Of a DNA stretch of 64,000 nucleotides, positions 1 to 12,500 are shown in pieces (position 1 is the first letter of the stretch; each line of letters opens with the position of its first letter). The position numbers and the translations under genes are program-made. The notes beneath the pieces were generated by a model that saw only the letters and a program-made list of their open reading frames with translations, had not been told where the DNA came from and searched no databases. Origin of the DNA: Mactra quadrangularis (lineage: Eukaryota > Mollusca > Bivalvia > Venerida > Mactridae); assembly GCA_025267735.1 (NCBI GenBank), contig CM046307.1, forward strand, positions 59,019,395 through 59,083,394, read 5' to 3'.

Positions 1-565
1 CTTTTACTAGTTTCAATTTGACAATCAGCTGGGCCAATAATTCCTGTAAAATCATAGGGAAGTTGACGTTTTCCAGACTCAGAAAGAGAACCCACCAATA
101 AATGACCATTGCCATGAGATAGATCTCTCAGTCTTTCAGCTAGATGATCACTACTACCATAAATCATGCTACCATCAATGTATGATGTCAGAGCATTCAG
201 TTGTTGACGATGAGCAAATGTTTTGAAGAATATTGAAGTCGTTCCTGTGTTACAGGTGGCACTGCTCCTGTGAAATCCGAGACAATTTTGTCCTCGAACT
301 CGTTGATCACTTGGAGGCACAGGAATTGGGAAACAAGGGAAGCTATTCTCGCAGGTTTCGTTACATCGTCTGCCATCATTAAAGATATGTTGACTCACTG
401 ACTGTGGTGTTAGATCTATATCATGATCTATAAACTGTCCCCACTGCATCACCATGTGTGTATCATTATCATCATGGTGCACAGTTTCTGTTGACATCAT
501 AACAGACGACACTAGACGTGGGCTAGGAACATGGATACCATTATATAATCTTGCTTTATTCCAAC
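1..565 (-). CDS. PXDN: Peroxidasin exon 16: distal haem site and calcium loop (cut at window edge)
   Basis: The TTTTTCAG acceptor is followed by [20 protein letters not shown], then [18 protein letters not shown]. By comparison with myeloperoxidase, Q846, D849 (haem ester) and H850 (distal acid-base) are the catalytic residues, and D851 with the loop TSYIDGS (929-935) binds calcium. Cysteines in [15 protein letters not shown] and [13 protein letters not shown] fit family disulfides. The exon ends at the window edge on AAAAG in phase 2; whether a donor follows cannot be seen. The catalytic Arg and proximal His lie outside. Confidence 0.95.
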
Positions 566-3500
566 CTGAAAAAGAGAGTTTTAGAATATTTGAATTTGTA
601 AAAAGTAACAAATTGTAACAATGTTTCATTATTAGGACCATAAAAACCAATGGTCTTAATAGCCGAATGTCCTTAAAATAGGGACTATTTTTCTTCTCAA
701 AGTAAATGGATTGATTTTACAATATCCATAGTGGTTTTAACAGCAAACATAATTTTTATAGAGTACTTTACTCAAAGTTTAGCGTATAGAGTTACAACTG
801 ATCAATTTTGCCACATGAATTTTAAGATTACAAATTGTTATCACTCTTACATCCATATGACAGCTGCATTGAACATTTGTGAAAATCTGTCAGTGCAATT
901 TAACACATGCAGATGATCATGCTATCAGTATATATGTATATGTACATAATTAAGCAGATAAACATTACACAGACAACAATTTACTGCATACAAGAGCATG
1001 ATATTAATGATATAAACTTTCGTTTTGATCTAGGCTTTTTGGAATCTTAGCATGAGATAGCAAAATCAAAAATAGTCTGATAGAGATTAATATACTAATT
1101 AATACATTCATATAAAATCATTTGCAAAGATAAAATGAGATAAAACAGTCTGCATAGTCAATGAAGAAATTATACCATAAAAGTGTCATATTTGAATTAA
1201 TTTTTATATCCTTAATGAACACCTCACCTGCTAGCAACATATACCACAAGTTAATCTCAAACGCCAAGTTATAATATTAATCTGTCAATAAAGCATGCTA
1301 CTGATACACACCTATGGGAGTATTAAATCCATTTTCATATTGAGCAGGAAGCAATCTGAGTAAAGCAGAGTTGGCAGATCCCCAACTAGGATTCTGTAGA
1401 TTGTTGCATGTGCCATCTAACGTCCTGTATTTCTTATGAAAACACATGTTTGTACATTTCTGTGGCAACGTTCTACGGAAACAACCAGACATATTAGCAA
1501 TTAATGCAAGATGAGTTGGTGATACAATCTCTTGGTATGTTAAATCTGTAATAAAAAAATATATAAAAATAAAAGTCAGCAGATTTTTTTTAACCAAGAA
1601 CTATGGCAAAATTAAAGGGAGGTAAATGGAAGATATATTATGTGGAAGCTCTGGAGAGTATTACCTCCCTTTGAGTGATGTAAAATGGACAATGTCTTGA
1701 TGATAATGACTTATTCCAATTATTTAGTATTAAAGGAGTTACACAAAACTTCTAGGGTATCCCAGATGGTGTTCTAACTGACAACTATAAAGTTTTCAAT
1801 CATTCAATCATTTCGCCATGCATAGAATTCTTAGATTATAAATTACAAATGTGTTTTGTATAAGTAAGCCCTACAACAGTTAAAAAAATGAATATTTCCT
1901 CAATCTAACATTCTCACATGACTGATATCTAGTGGTGAAATCATTATATTTTGTTTCTTATTAATTATATGGATGCAAGCATGCAAATACAATGTAAATC
2001 TAAAGTAACTAAATGATTAAGTAATTTGTACAACTTGAGATAAAGGCAGACCTCTAGGCTTGTTTACTAGGCAGATAGGAAATGGTTTTGCACTTCTGAT
2101 ATAATCTCATATGATACAATATCATGTAAAATATTGATTTTCTTGAATAAAGCAGAAGATATTATCAGACATACATTGATATACAAGAAGGCTGCAGCAT
2201 AGTTTGAGTCATTTGAAAGTTACACAAAGATTCAATTATTGCTTTTATAACCAAGGGAAATGGGCTCCTCAGTCAATTTGAAAGGATTCTGATCCAAAAA
2301 TGAATTAATATTTTGTCAAATTTCATATTATCAAATATATATACATTTCAAAGTACAGGTGCCAGTCACAATTTTTCCTTCTTTCTCTTTACCAGTATAC
2401 ATGTGTACAATAAGAAGAAAAACTTGTGCTTGGCTCCTGTGCTTATAAGTAATGCTTTGAAGTAAATATCTTATATTTTCACAATATATTTGATCAAATA
2501 TCATTCATTTAGAATTTCACCGTAAAACAGCAGAAACAGAAATTCTAATCCTTAACTCAACCTTAACCTTAGATACATGTCCAGGTGGTGAGGATGATCA
2601 AACTATGGAGCACATCCTTCAAACCTGTGAAAGACACCACCAGGAGAGACTAACAATAAGACCAACTAAGACAACTTTACAGGAGAAACTGTTTGGTACT
2701 GTAGTTGAACTCAGACGGACCGTACAATTCATCCATAAGACTGGTCTGACTGTGTAGCTGTGAACAATAAGAAGAGGAAAAACCTTAACTTACCAGAGTT
2801 TTCTAAGTCATAAGAATGACCTTCAGAAACATGTCTATGTATAATTTCTAAAGTTTGTTCAAAGATTTCTTCTGCTCTAGCAATCTCTAATGTGTCAGCA
2901 GACGGATATCTAAACAAAGTCAGTAGATCTTGTACACTATGTTTTTTTCCTGTATCAAACAGTTCTGATCTTGTTATATTGATAGCAGAATCAACATTGT
3001 TCACTGCTGTCTGAATGGCTGACTGTACAAATCTGTCTCCTGGTCTCACTACATTTTCTGTAATACAAAAATTGAAATATTATTTACATATTGTAATTAC
3101 TTATTTGAAAAAGTATATGATATAAAGGATATTCGTCAACTTTGGTGTAAGATTGATTTTTATTTCATCGAGTGAGCTAAGAAAACATATTTAGACATAA
3201 ATCTCAGAGTCATCTCATCTACTTCAATTTGTATCTTTTTGATAATAGGTATATGTGAGTAACCAATTTAAATTCAATGGTTTAAGCTCGAATGAAACAC
3301 ACAACCTTCTAAGTTGTAAGTGAACCTTCTGCCATGACATAATTAAGCCAAAACCCAAATGAGCAGGGATTATAACTTTAAAGTCAGAGAGTATGCATCA
3401 GCATGAAACTTAAACTTCAGGACACAAATACTATTTTCTATTTTCAATGCCAAGTAAAAACTGAATTAACTGAAATAAAAATTTACCTCTGACATTCAAA

Positions 3501-6500
3501 TTAATAGAATGTCTAGCAAATCCAAGAGTATTTTCAGCAAAACATTCATAAGATCCTTCATCACTTTGAATGACACGTCTAATATTGAGTGTACTTCCTT
3601 CAATTAAATATTTCCTACTATTACGTAAAGTTGTACCATCTTTAACCCATCGATATTGTAGAGATTGTTGACCGTCTGATGTACAGTCTAGTGAGATGTC
3701 ATTACCTTCAACTATGTCCCGTTCTTCTGTCTGTGGTCTTAGCAAATCTAAACATAAAATAAAATAATGTAAAATAAATTTTATACATTCATATTTTCAA
3801 CTTATGCTAAATTCTGCAGTTCTGGAATATTCTTTTCCTCAATATAAATTCTTTTTCATACTTATTTGTCATTTTCGTTTTAATTCTTCATGTCGAATAC
3901 ACCAACAAAACATGAATTTCAGTTCAGTGATTGGCATAATAAACATGCATAATTTTTGCTAGGAATTAAGTATAGTAGGAAAACCATAAGTAATCCAGAT
4001 AGAGGGTCGAGAACTTGAATTTAAAAATCAAGTATTTTTTGCCTGAATAATATGCCAAATTACTTTGTAAAAAATCTTGGTCTTAAGACAAATCCCAAGA
4101 ATAATTTCTGCAAAGTAATACCTCATTGTAAAATATGAACATGATTAAGATGTTTATGTACAGTAAACTTCCATGATTAGCATCATCAAAATAGATGATT
4201 TATATAGTGGCATGGTTTTAGTATCGAGAAATTTTATTCACATGATTTTGCAGTAATCAAGGTGATTTTTATTGCAAACTTTACTGAAATAAAAAATATG
4301 AAGTAGCAAAAATCAATGTTTGATAAAAGCTGACAACAAACGAAGAAACTGCATATACTTCAGTGTTAGAGAAATTCAAAGGTAGCAGTACCTTGAGTAG
4401 AAACTTGTAATTCAGCTTCAGCTTCCATTCTACCAGCAGCACTTTCAGCTCTACATACATATACACCATTATCTGATGATTGTATCTGTGATATTCTTAA
4501 TGTACGACCTGAATCTAATATATCATAACGTCCATTGTTGGGTAATGGATCATCTGAAATATAAAAATGTTATATTATACAGTTATTCCATATATATTTG
4601 GGAACAGTCAAACAGTTGGCCCAAAGAGGAGGGGATAGTGTTTTGTACTGTTGCCAGAGGCTACAGTTTGAATTGAACATTTACAAAGAATTGATGCTGA
4701 TTTCGGAATAAAATAAGATGATTCCTTGATTCTGTTTTAATTGGGTTAATGGAAATTGATTATCCTACAAAAAGGATTTTGTCTAAGGACCTTTGAAGGA
4801 CACTTTAAATGCCATCTTGTGGCAGCTCTGATATATTTGACAAAATGGTTAATAAATAAAAGATAGATAAACACCAAGTATCTATCTATCAGCAGGTTAG
4901 AACAAAGAAATCTATTGTGATTTTCATTATTAACAGTCTAGCACTAAACTCACTGAGTTTAATAGCATTAAAATCACTATTAAGTCCATTATCTATCCTG
5001 CATTATTCTTGATATAATGTAATGCATCAACAACAGTCTCTTTTATATTCAATAGATGGCCTATAAAATTTTTAAATATGATGAACAATTTCAAATTATC
5101 AGGATAATGCAGCACAGCTTTGCTTAGCTCTACAAGCTTCATAGACAAATCATATGCATTAAACTGCACATTGTTAAATTGACAAAAACCAAGAGATATT
5201 TTCCAATGGAATTACTCACTGTTTCTGAACCAGAATATTCCAGGGTTAGGTTCACCCATGGCATCACATTGGAAAGTAGCAGTACTACCTTCAGGTCTTA
5301 TAACATCTACAGGACGTAAAACAAAATGAGGAGCCACTGAAATATAATGAAAACATTGTCATTAAATGATGTTGCTTTTGTTTGTCTAGCCTTTTGGCTA
5401 ATTAATTACTATAGCTAAACAATGGTTACACTTCAAGCAAGGGTAGAAATTTAACCAAGAGAATTTTAGAATAACATCATCATTTTTGTGCATATGGTGA
5501 GCCTGATCACTGAGTTTGTTCAACAGACAAGACATTGAGAAGTGGGGCACATGAGTTTTAGTATCAAATCATCATTTTTGTGCACACACCCAAGATACCC
5601 AAGGCAAATCTTGCCACAGGGCCTTTAGCAGACAGGTAGATGGATAGACTAAGAAAGAGAGGGGAAGAGGGAGAAGACAGAGAAAGGGAGAGAGGGAGAG
5701 AAAGAGCAACAGAGAGAGAAAAAGAGCAACAGAGAGAGAGAGAAAGAGAGAGAGAGAGGAAAGACGGACAGAGAGAGGCAGAGAGAAAGAGGGAGAAGAA
5801 ATATGAAAGAGAGAAAGAAAGAAGGGAGAGGCAGGTTGTATTCTTTTAAGCACACAAGAGTAATTTAAGAAACTAAAACGATCTTTCGCGATGTAAATCT
5901 ACAACAGGCCTAATACAATGTTTTGTCAAACTAAAATTTAGTTACAACCAGACTTGTTCATAAAATATGAGTTCATGTCATAAAATCTTGTTCCATGTAA
6001 TTTAAAGAAATATGAGTATCATTAAAAGCAATTAAATTGATTTAATAATACTATATTACAAACTTTACAAAAACATACAATGCATAAATTTTACATAGTT
6101 TACTTCATGCCAAAGAAAGATATCAAATTTTAATCTGTAACATAATATTTACATTTTAGTATTAACATTTCAAGCACTTTTAGGTGATAATTATTTCTAT
6201 TGAAAAATGCAGTTATAAATTTGTTTGCAATAAAATTGCACCAAATCTGCATTTAATCTCTCCATAAAGATGTAGTTAAATTCACTGCTTACATTTCCAT
6301 AACATAAAAATATTTTAATTTCTTCACACACTTTTATTTATGACTGAAAGGAATTATTCATTCATTATTAAATTACTCTTAAGTACAAAAAGCAGGCGCA
6401 GATCTAGAGCCGTTATCTCATGCAAGTATTAAAGGATATGCACTAATTTTAGAGTGACCCTGACAAATATGAAATTCTGTACAATGAAATACATGGGAAA

Positions 6501-9500
6501 TTTTGGAAAAAGTGGCAATAAAACAACTGCTGAATAAAAATCACATTTGGAACTCCTCAGCTATTCACTTCAAATACTTGAACAAATTTAGACGCCATGT
6601 TTGAGCTACTGTGTCTTCTTTTTAGTCCATAAATTTGAAATACACAACTCAATGACATTGCTAAACAACATTTAGTGACATATTTAACTTAAAAAATAGG
6701 TTTAACAAGTTGGTGTTCATTTACAACAAGAACTTTTTTGCATAAAGTGTTGCCACCTTTGCCTCACTCATGCAGCAAAAAACCCAATATTTATGGTGGA
6801 CTTCTTCCAGATTATTCATTCAATGATTGGTTGATTTTTTTACTGGGTTTAATGCTGTGTCAACACAATATAGGTAATTTTTACGGTGTCCAGGGCATCT
6901 AACCAAGCTTTCCTGGACCTTTGTCTATAACCAGTACTCACCTACCCTTCAACAAGACCGGAAACTTCTCCAATATCTAATTATAACAAGAGCTCCGCTG
7001 GGCGGGGCATTATACGCCCGTGTGCAGTCCATGCTGTGTTCTATCACATATGAAGTCCCTGTGACCTAGACCAATGATCCCGGAATAGGTCCTTAACTGG
7101 AGGGCTATCCAAAGCAAAGATTTTGAGAACCTAGGTACAGCCATGGTTGAGTAATCACCGGCACAAAGTTTTCCCATATAAACTTCCAGTGACCAATTAA
7201 GTCCCAGTGACTTTGACTTTTGACCCTGGGATCTCCAAATCAAAAAGGAACATCCTCTACAAAAGAGCTATCAGCACATTACTCCTTGACAAATGGGCTG
7301 ATCCACATAAAATTTGTTAACCTAGGTACAATCATTGTTAAGTTATTGTCCGGACAAGGTTTTTCCATATGATGGCCCCTGTGGCCTTCACCTTTGACCC
7401 AGGGGCCTCAACACCAACAGGGAACATCCTTGACACATGGGCTACCTTCACATAAAATTTGGTGAACTAATTTCATGTTACTTATTAAATATAGCATTAT
7501 TTCCATTGTTTGCCATTTTGACTTTATTAACATATTGATTGAACATTTGAAGTCACTGCTTGGTAATTTGATACCTTCTGGTTGAAGGTTAAAACTTGAC
7601 CTAGGGGCCCCTAAACCAATAGAGAACATCCTTGACACATGGGCTACTCTCACATGAAATTTGGTGAACCTAGGTGCAGTCATTGTTGAGTTATTACCCG
7701 GACAATGTTTTTTGATATGATGCCCCTGTGACCTTGACCTTTGACCCAGGAGCCCCAAAACCAATAGGAAACATCCTTGACACAAGGGCTACTCTCACCT
7801 AAAATTGGGTGAATCTAGGTAGATTGGTTGTTCAGTTATTGTCAGGACAAGTTTTTTTCCCATGTGAGGCCCGTGTGACCTTGACCTTTAACCCAGGGGC
7901 CCCAAAACCAATAGGGAACATCTTTGACACATGAGCTACTCTTACATAAAATTTTGTGAACCTAGGTACAGTCGTTGTTGAGATATTGCCTGGACAAGTT
8001 TTACCTATTTTAAGTCCCAGTGACCTTGACCTTTGACCCTGGGGTCTCAAAATCAATAGGGAACCTCCTTCACCCAAGGGCTATCCACACATTAAATTTG
8101 AGGAACCTAGGTACATCCTTTCTTGAGTTATCATCCGGACAAGCAATTGTCCACGGACAGACGGACAGACTGACAGACTGACAGACGGCCAGACGGACAG
8201 ACGGACAACATCATAACATAATACGTCCGTTTTTTCAAAACGGGCGTATAAAAAAATGGAGGAATATTGACATTATTGTCAAATTTTCATGGAAGGGTAT
8301 AACCTCCCCAGGTGGGATTTGAAACCATACCCCCTTAGGGACACGAGATTCTAAATCTTGGTGCGCTACCAACTGCGCCCCTAACCCGGGTTATGAATGG
8401 TGGAGGTGATCCAAATGGTGAAAAACTCGCACGTTTTCTAAGACTTACCTTGTACAGTAAGACTAGCAGCAGATGTAATGATACCTTCAACATTCTCAGC
8501 TCTACATCTATACTCTCCTCTGTCTTCATCTCTGACACTTACTATATGTAGACCACCGGCTACTATACTCACACGAGAATTTGTACGGATTGAATCCCCG
8601 TTTAATGTCCATGTGATTTCTGGTGTTGGAGTACCTGCCGCTGAACATGGTAAGTCTACTGTGTCACCAAACTGAGCATTTATGTTGTTAGGTGTTCGTA
8701 GAAATGTTGGTGCAACTGAAATAAAGTAAAAAATGTTTTGGTTAATTTTATATTTATTTTTTTTCATTTTGTTTTCACACTATCAACACTTTTTATCAGG
8801 GAATAATTTGATATCACAAGACATTATAGGACAATGGACATTCATATTATTTTGTAATTTGAGGTCATTCCAGCTCAAATCAACTGAAGATTCCAAGGGC
8901 ACCCTCTCAGATCTGCCTGAAACTTTTAACATGATTGTATTTGTGTGTGCAAGCCATGGACAAAATTAATAAGCAAACTATCATGGAAGCTAAGTAAATA
9001 GAACAAAGCATCCACATTTTCTGAACATACAAAAGTATTACATCAATAAAATAAAACAGCAAAAACATTAAGAAAAAGACTTAACAATAACTGATGTTGA
9101 TTTAATTGGATTATAGCACAGTGCTCTAAGGCAAACTATTACGTAAGATAGAAGAAAAATGTCTAACCACATTACACAGTTAAATATCACATCAAAATTC
9201 ATAATACAATGTAATATCTTTGAATATTTGCCAAAATTTAACAAATAACATCATAAAGTTATCATAATTATATTATAAACACCAGGGATGGTCTTAATTG
9301 ACAGTCTTAACAAATTTAACAATTTTCCAGAAATCTCAGAGATAGTACAAACAACAATGCCATCATTGTTTAGTTTCTTATATATACATCAAATAATTCT
9401 GAGAGATTTCTTAATCAGAAACATTTATTATGACATATTCTATCTGTTTTCTTGTCTATGCAAGATAACTTGATTCAATTTAAATATGTCTATTAGGTTC

Positions 9501-12500
9501 TAGCAGTAATAGTTTTTTCTTGTTTCATTAACAATTTCAAATTAGCAAGTGTGAATATAAACTTCATTTTGCAAGAAGCATGTCCAAAAAAGGTTTCCAG
9601 ACCAGCTTTTTACATTAAGCTCACCATACAATATGTTTGGTTAATCATGACAGCTCCTAAGAAATGCACAATGAAAAGTAGGAGCAAAATACTGATGCAG
9701 GGAATTTCCCCAAGATCTTAAACCTGTAAACCCTGCAGAAGCTGTGTCAATTGAAACATTCTAATCCAATTAGGATGAATCTAAAATCTGCTTGGCCTGG
9801 TTGCCCCAATATTTAGTAATTATGATAAATTTTTTTGCTCAATGAAATATTTAAGTTGATGTTTATTAGGTTATGACATTGGATTGACAGTCATTGGAAA
9901 GCCAGCTTGGGTTGCTTCCATTCCTTTCCAAAACCTACCATGTTGTTTCCTTGAACAAAGATTTTATCCTACTAGCTCAGTGCAAGGGGGTCAAGAAGTG
10001 GACTCCAGAGTGGTTAAACTAATTTGCAGGAATTTGTTTCACAATCTTGCTAAATAAATTCATCTTATACAGAGTTATACTGAAAACGGCAATCCCATGA
10101 TTACCAGAACAAAAGAGGACAAAAAAAACTTGAGTAAATTAGCTAAAATAATAAAATACAACAGATTTCAACTACATGTATATAGAGAAGTATGAAACAA
10201 AGTAAGGGGATTGAGAGAGAAAATAAATAAATGATGTTACCATTGTATGAGACAGGTTCAAGACGTCTATTGGTATCTCTGTTAGTATTAGGATGACGTC
10301 TAATTTGATTATCAATTTGATGATTATTTCTTCCTGTATTACTACCAGTGTTGTCATGGTGAGCATGTGCATTCATTCTTAGAACAACAGAATCTGTTTT
10401 AACTTCACCCTTAGAATTTCTTGCTATACATTCATATGTTCCTTGGTCATCATTACCAGCATTAGGTATCATAAGAGTACCATCTTCTAATATTGCATAT
10501 CTACCCTGCGATGCATCCAGAATTTGACTGTGAAAATAGTAAAAACAAGGCAGCATATAATCAAAATTGTTATAATAATTTAACAATACAAAATAGAATG
10601 ACTTACAACTAAAATAGGCTGTAAAACGCTTGTTAATATCAGCTCATGACTTTTTATACAATTCTTGTACCACTACCAGTACATCATTTGTTGATATTTC
10701 AGAGTAAGGCCAGACCTTTTATATTTTTGTCTTACAAAAATCTCGACCTTAAGTTTTCAGAAATTGAAAAAAAAAATCTTCATTATTGATTTTTTATTAC
10801 CCACCATTTTTATTTTTGCACCAAAAAAGAAAAATACCAAACCCATCTCAGTATGAATAAGCTCAATGTGTCAATTATCACACAGTTTGAGAAAATGTCA
10901 GTGAATTTCTAAGATAAATATCACTTTCACTCAGAGATTGTACAAAATGGGTTTTGAAAGTTGATTGTAATAGCCATCTTATATCTTTTTTTTATATTTT
11001 TATTTCAACATAGTGTACTCAGTTTTTAAAGAAAGTTCTAGTAAGTGAGGCCAAACCTGATTTTGATTTTATACAATTTTTATTTTTTATTTTTACTCAT
11101 AAAAAATCGCCTAACCAGCTTTGCTTGACACTTTTCACTGACAAGTCAATTTTGTTCACAAGAGCCAATGAGAATTGCTGAAACGACTGATTGTAAACTC
11201 TGTCTGGAACCCTGATCAGGCACTGTCTAAAAATAGAGAAAACTTACTTGTTCTTTGCCCATAATATTTGTGGTGTAGGATCCCCCTCAGCCCTACATGT
11301 AAAATAAGCTGTATTACCAAAATTAATCTCAACATCACTTGGTTCACTTGTAAATACTGGTAAATCTGAAATACAAATTTATGGTATAAATCTGAAATCT
11401 AATGTTTTTTACTTTGTAAAGGGTAGTAAGATAATCTTGAGCTACTGTGATGATGGTTTGTCTCTTAAAATAATTAAAATTAAGTGATTGCTAGGTTAAG
11501 TTTTCATGATAAATAAAGTCCCTCTCTTTGCCATTTTTCTTCCTACTTATGTTCTTTGGAGAGGCTTAAATCACCTACACATTTAACAAGTACAATGTAC
11601 TAACTTTCAGGGTGGCAAATACCATGAGACTATGACATAAAAAATTCTACCGTTGCTAGAAGAAAACAGCGAGAAATCAGACTCAGAGTTTTTTTAGGGC
11701 TGTAAGTCTTTTAACTCTTAAAAACTTTGAGTTAAGGTTTTCTTGCTGTTTTCTTTATGCAACCACCGCGTTTTTGATGTCATTGTCATGTGGTATTGCT
11801 GCCGTGAACTTTATATTCTTTTAAAAGTTTGAAAATGTCTCCTCAGCGCATTAAAAGTCAAAGTCATTATTTAAGTCACAAAATTTTGACTCATCTTGCA
11901 CTATTTCAAAGTTAATGATACAGAAGCTTACTGTTCAGAATGCAGACTGCAGACCACAAAGCTAAATCATAAGGAAAAGTATCAAAAAGAATTTACTTAT
12001 ATTTTTGAGCCACCATATGAAACCACTTCACTCAAGAGCACACAAAACAAGTACTGATATTATGTTTGTAAAATAACACTTGGAAGATGAAAGTTCAAGC
12101 ATTTTAAGTAATTTGTACTTAAACATTCCTTATATTCATGAAAATGATTATTTACAGGTCTAAACACCAACATTTGTGGGTCAAAAGCGAAGTAAGTTAA
12201 ACAATAGAACAAAATTTTGAATTAAGTGTTCATTGATACAAATACAGTAGGTAGTTCATAGATCAACAATGTTATGGCTATAGGTCAACATTGTAGGGTT
12301 TTAAGGTCAATAGTGTGGTGTTGATAGGTCATTGTATTAGGTTTATGTGTCAATATGTTGATTTTATAGGTCAAATTGTACAGTTTATAGGTCAATGATG
12401 TGGAGTTTATAGGTCAAAATTGGACTTTAAAATCTAAATTACTAGTCACACTTAGCATATGTCAAACTTGACAAGATTGTACAGACGCAGAAAAGATTCA

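Larger units (their letters stand above)
6983..8253. mobile_element. Pearl-like (Helentron/DINE-type) non-autonomous element with internal tandem repeats
   Basis: About 1.27 kb inserted in a SINE. Near each end is a perfect 11-base inverted repeat, TTATACGCCCG (7010-7020) and CGGGCGTATAA (8241-8251). The left end also has a GGGCGGGGC/GCCC hairpin. The core holds about six degenerate units of roughly 145 bases, marked by AACCTAGGTACAG (7129, 7319, 7668, 7811, 7960, 8104) and TTGACCTTTGACCC. An ACGG/ACAG tetranucleotide run follows at 8151-8207. Core tandem repeats followed by an ACGG-type microsatellite and a terminal hairpin are the known plan of bivalve pearl elements. It encodes no protein. 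Confidence 0.7.

Noticed and set aside
197..379. Minus-strand 60-codon frame
   Set aside because: It is an out-of-frame reading of peroxidasin exon 16, whose true frame contains WGQFIDHD and is open across the whole exon.
5572..5855. Arg/Glu-rich and Ser/Leu-rich frames
   Set aside because: Low-complexity translations of a GA tract. The same applies to 55473-55901.
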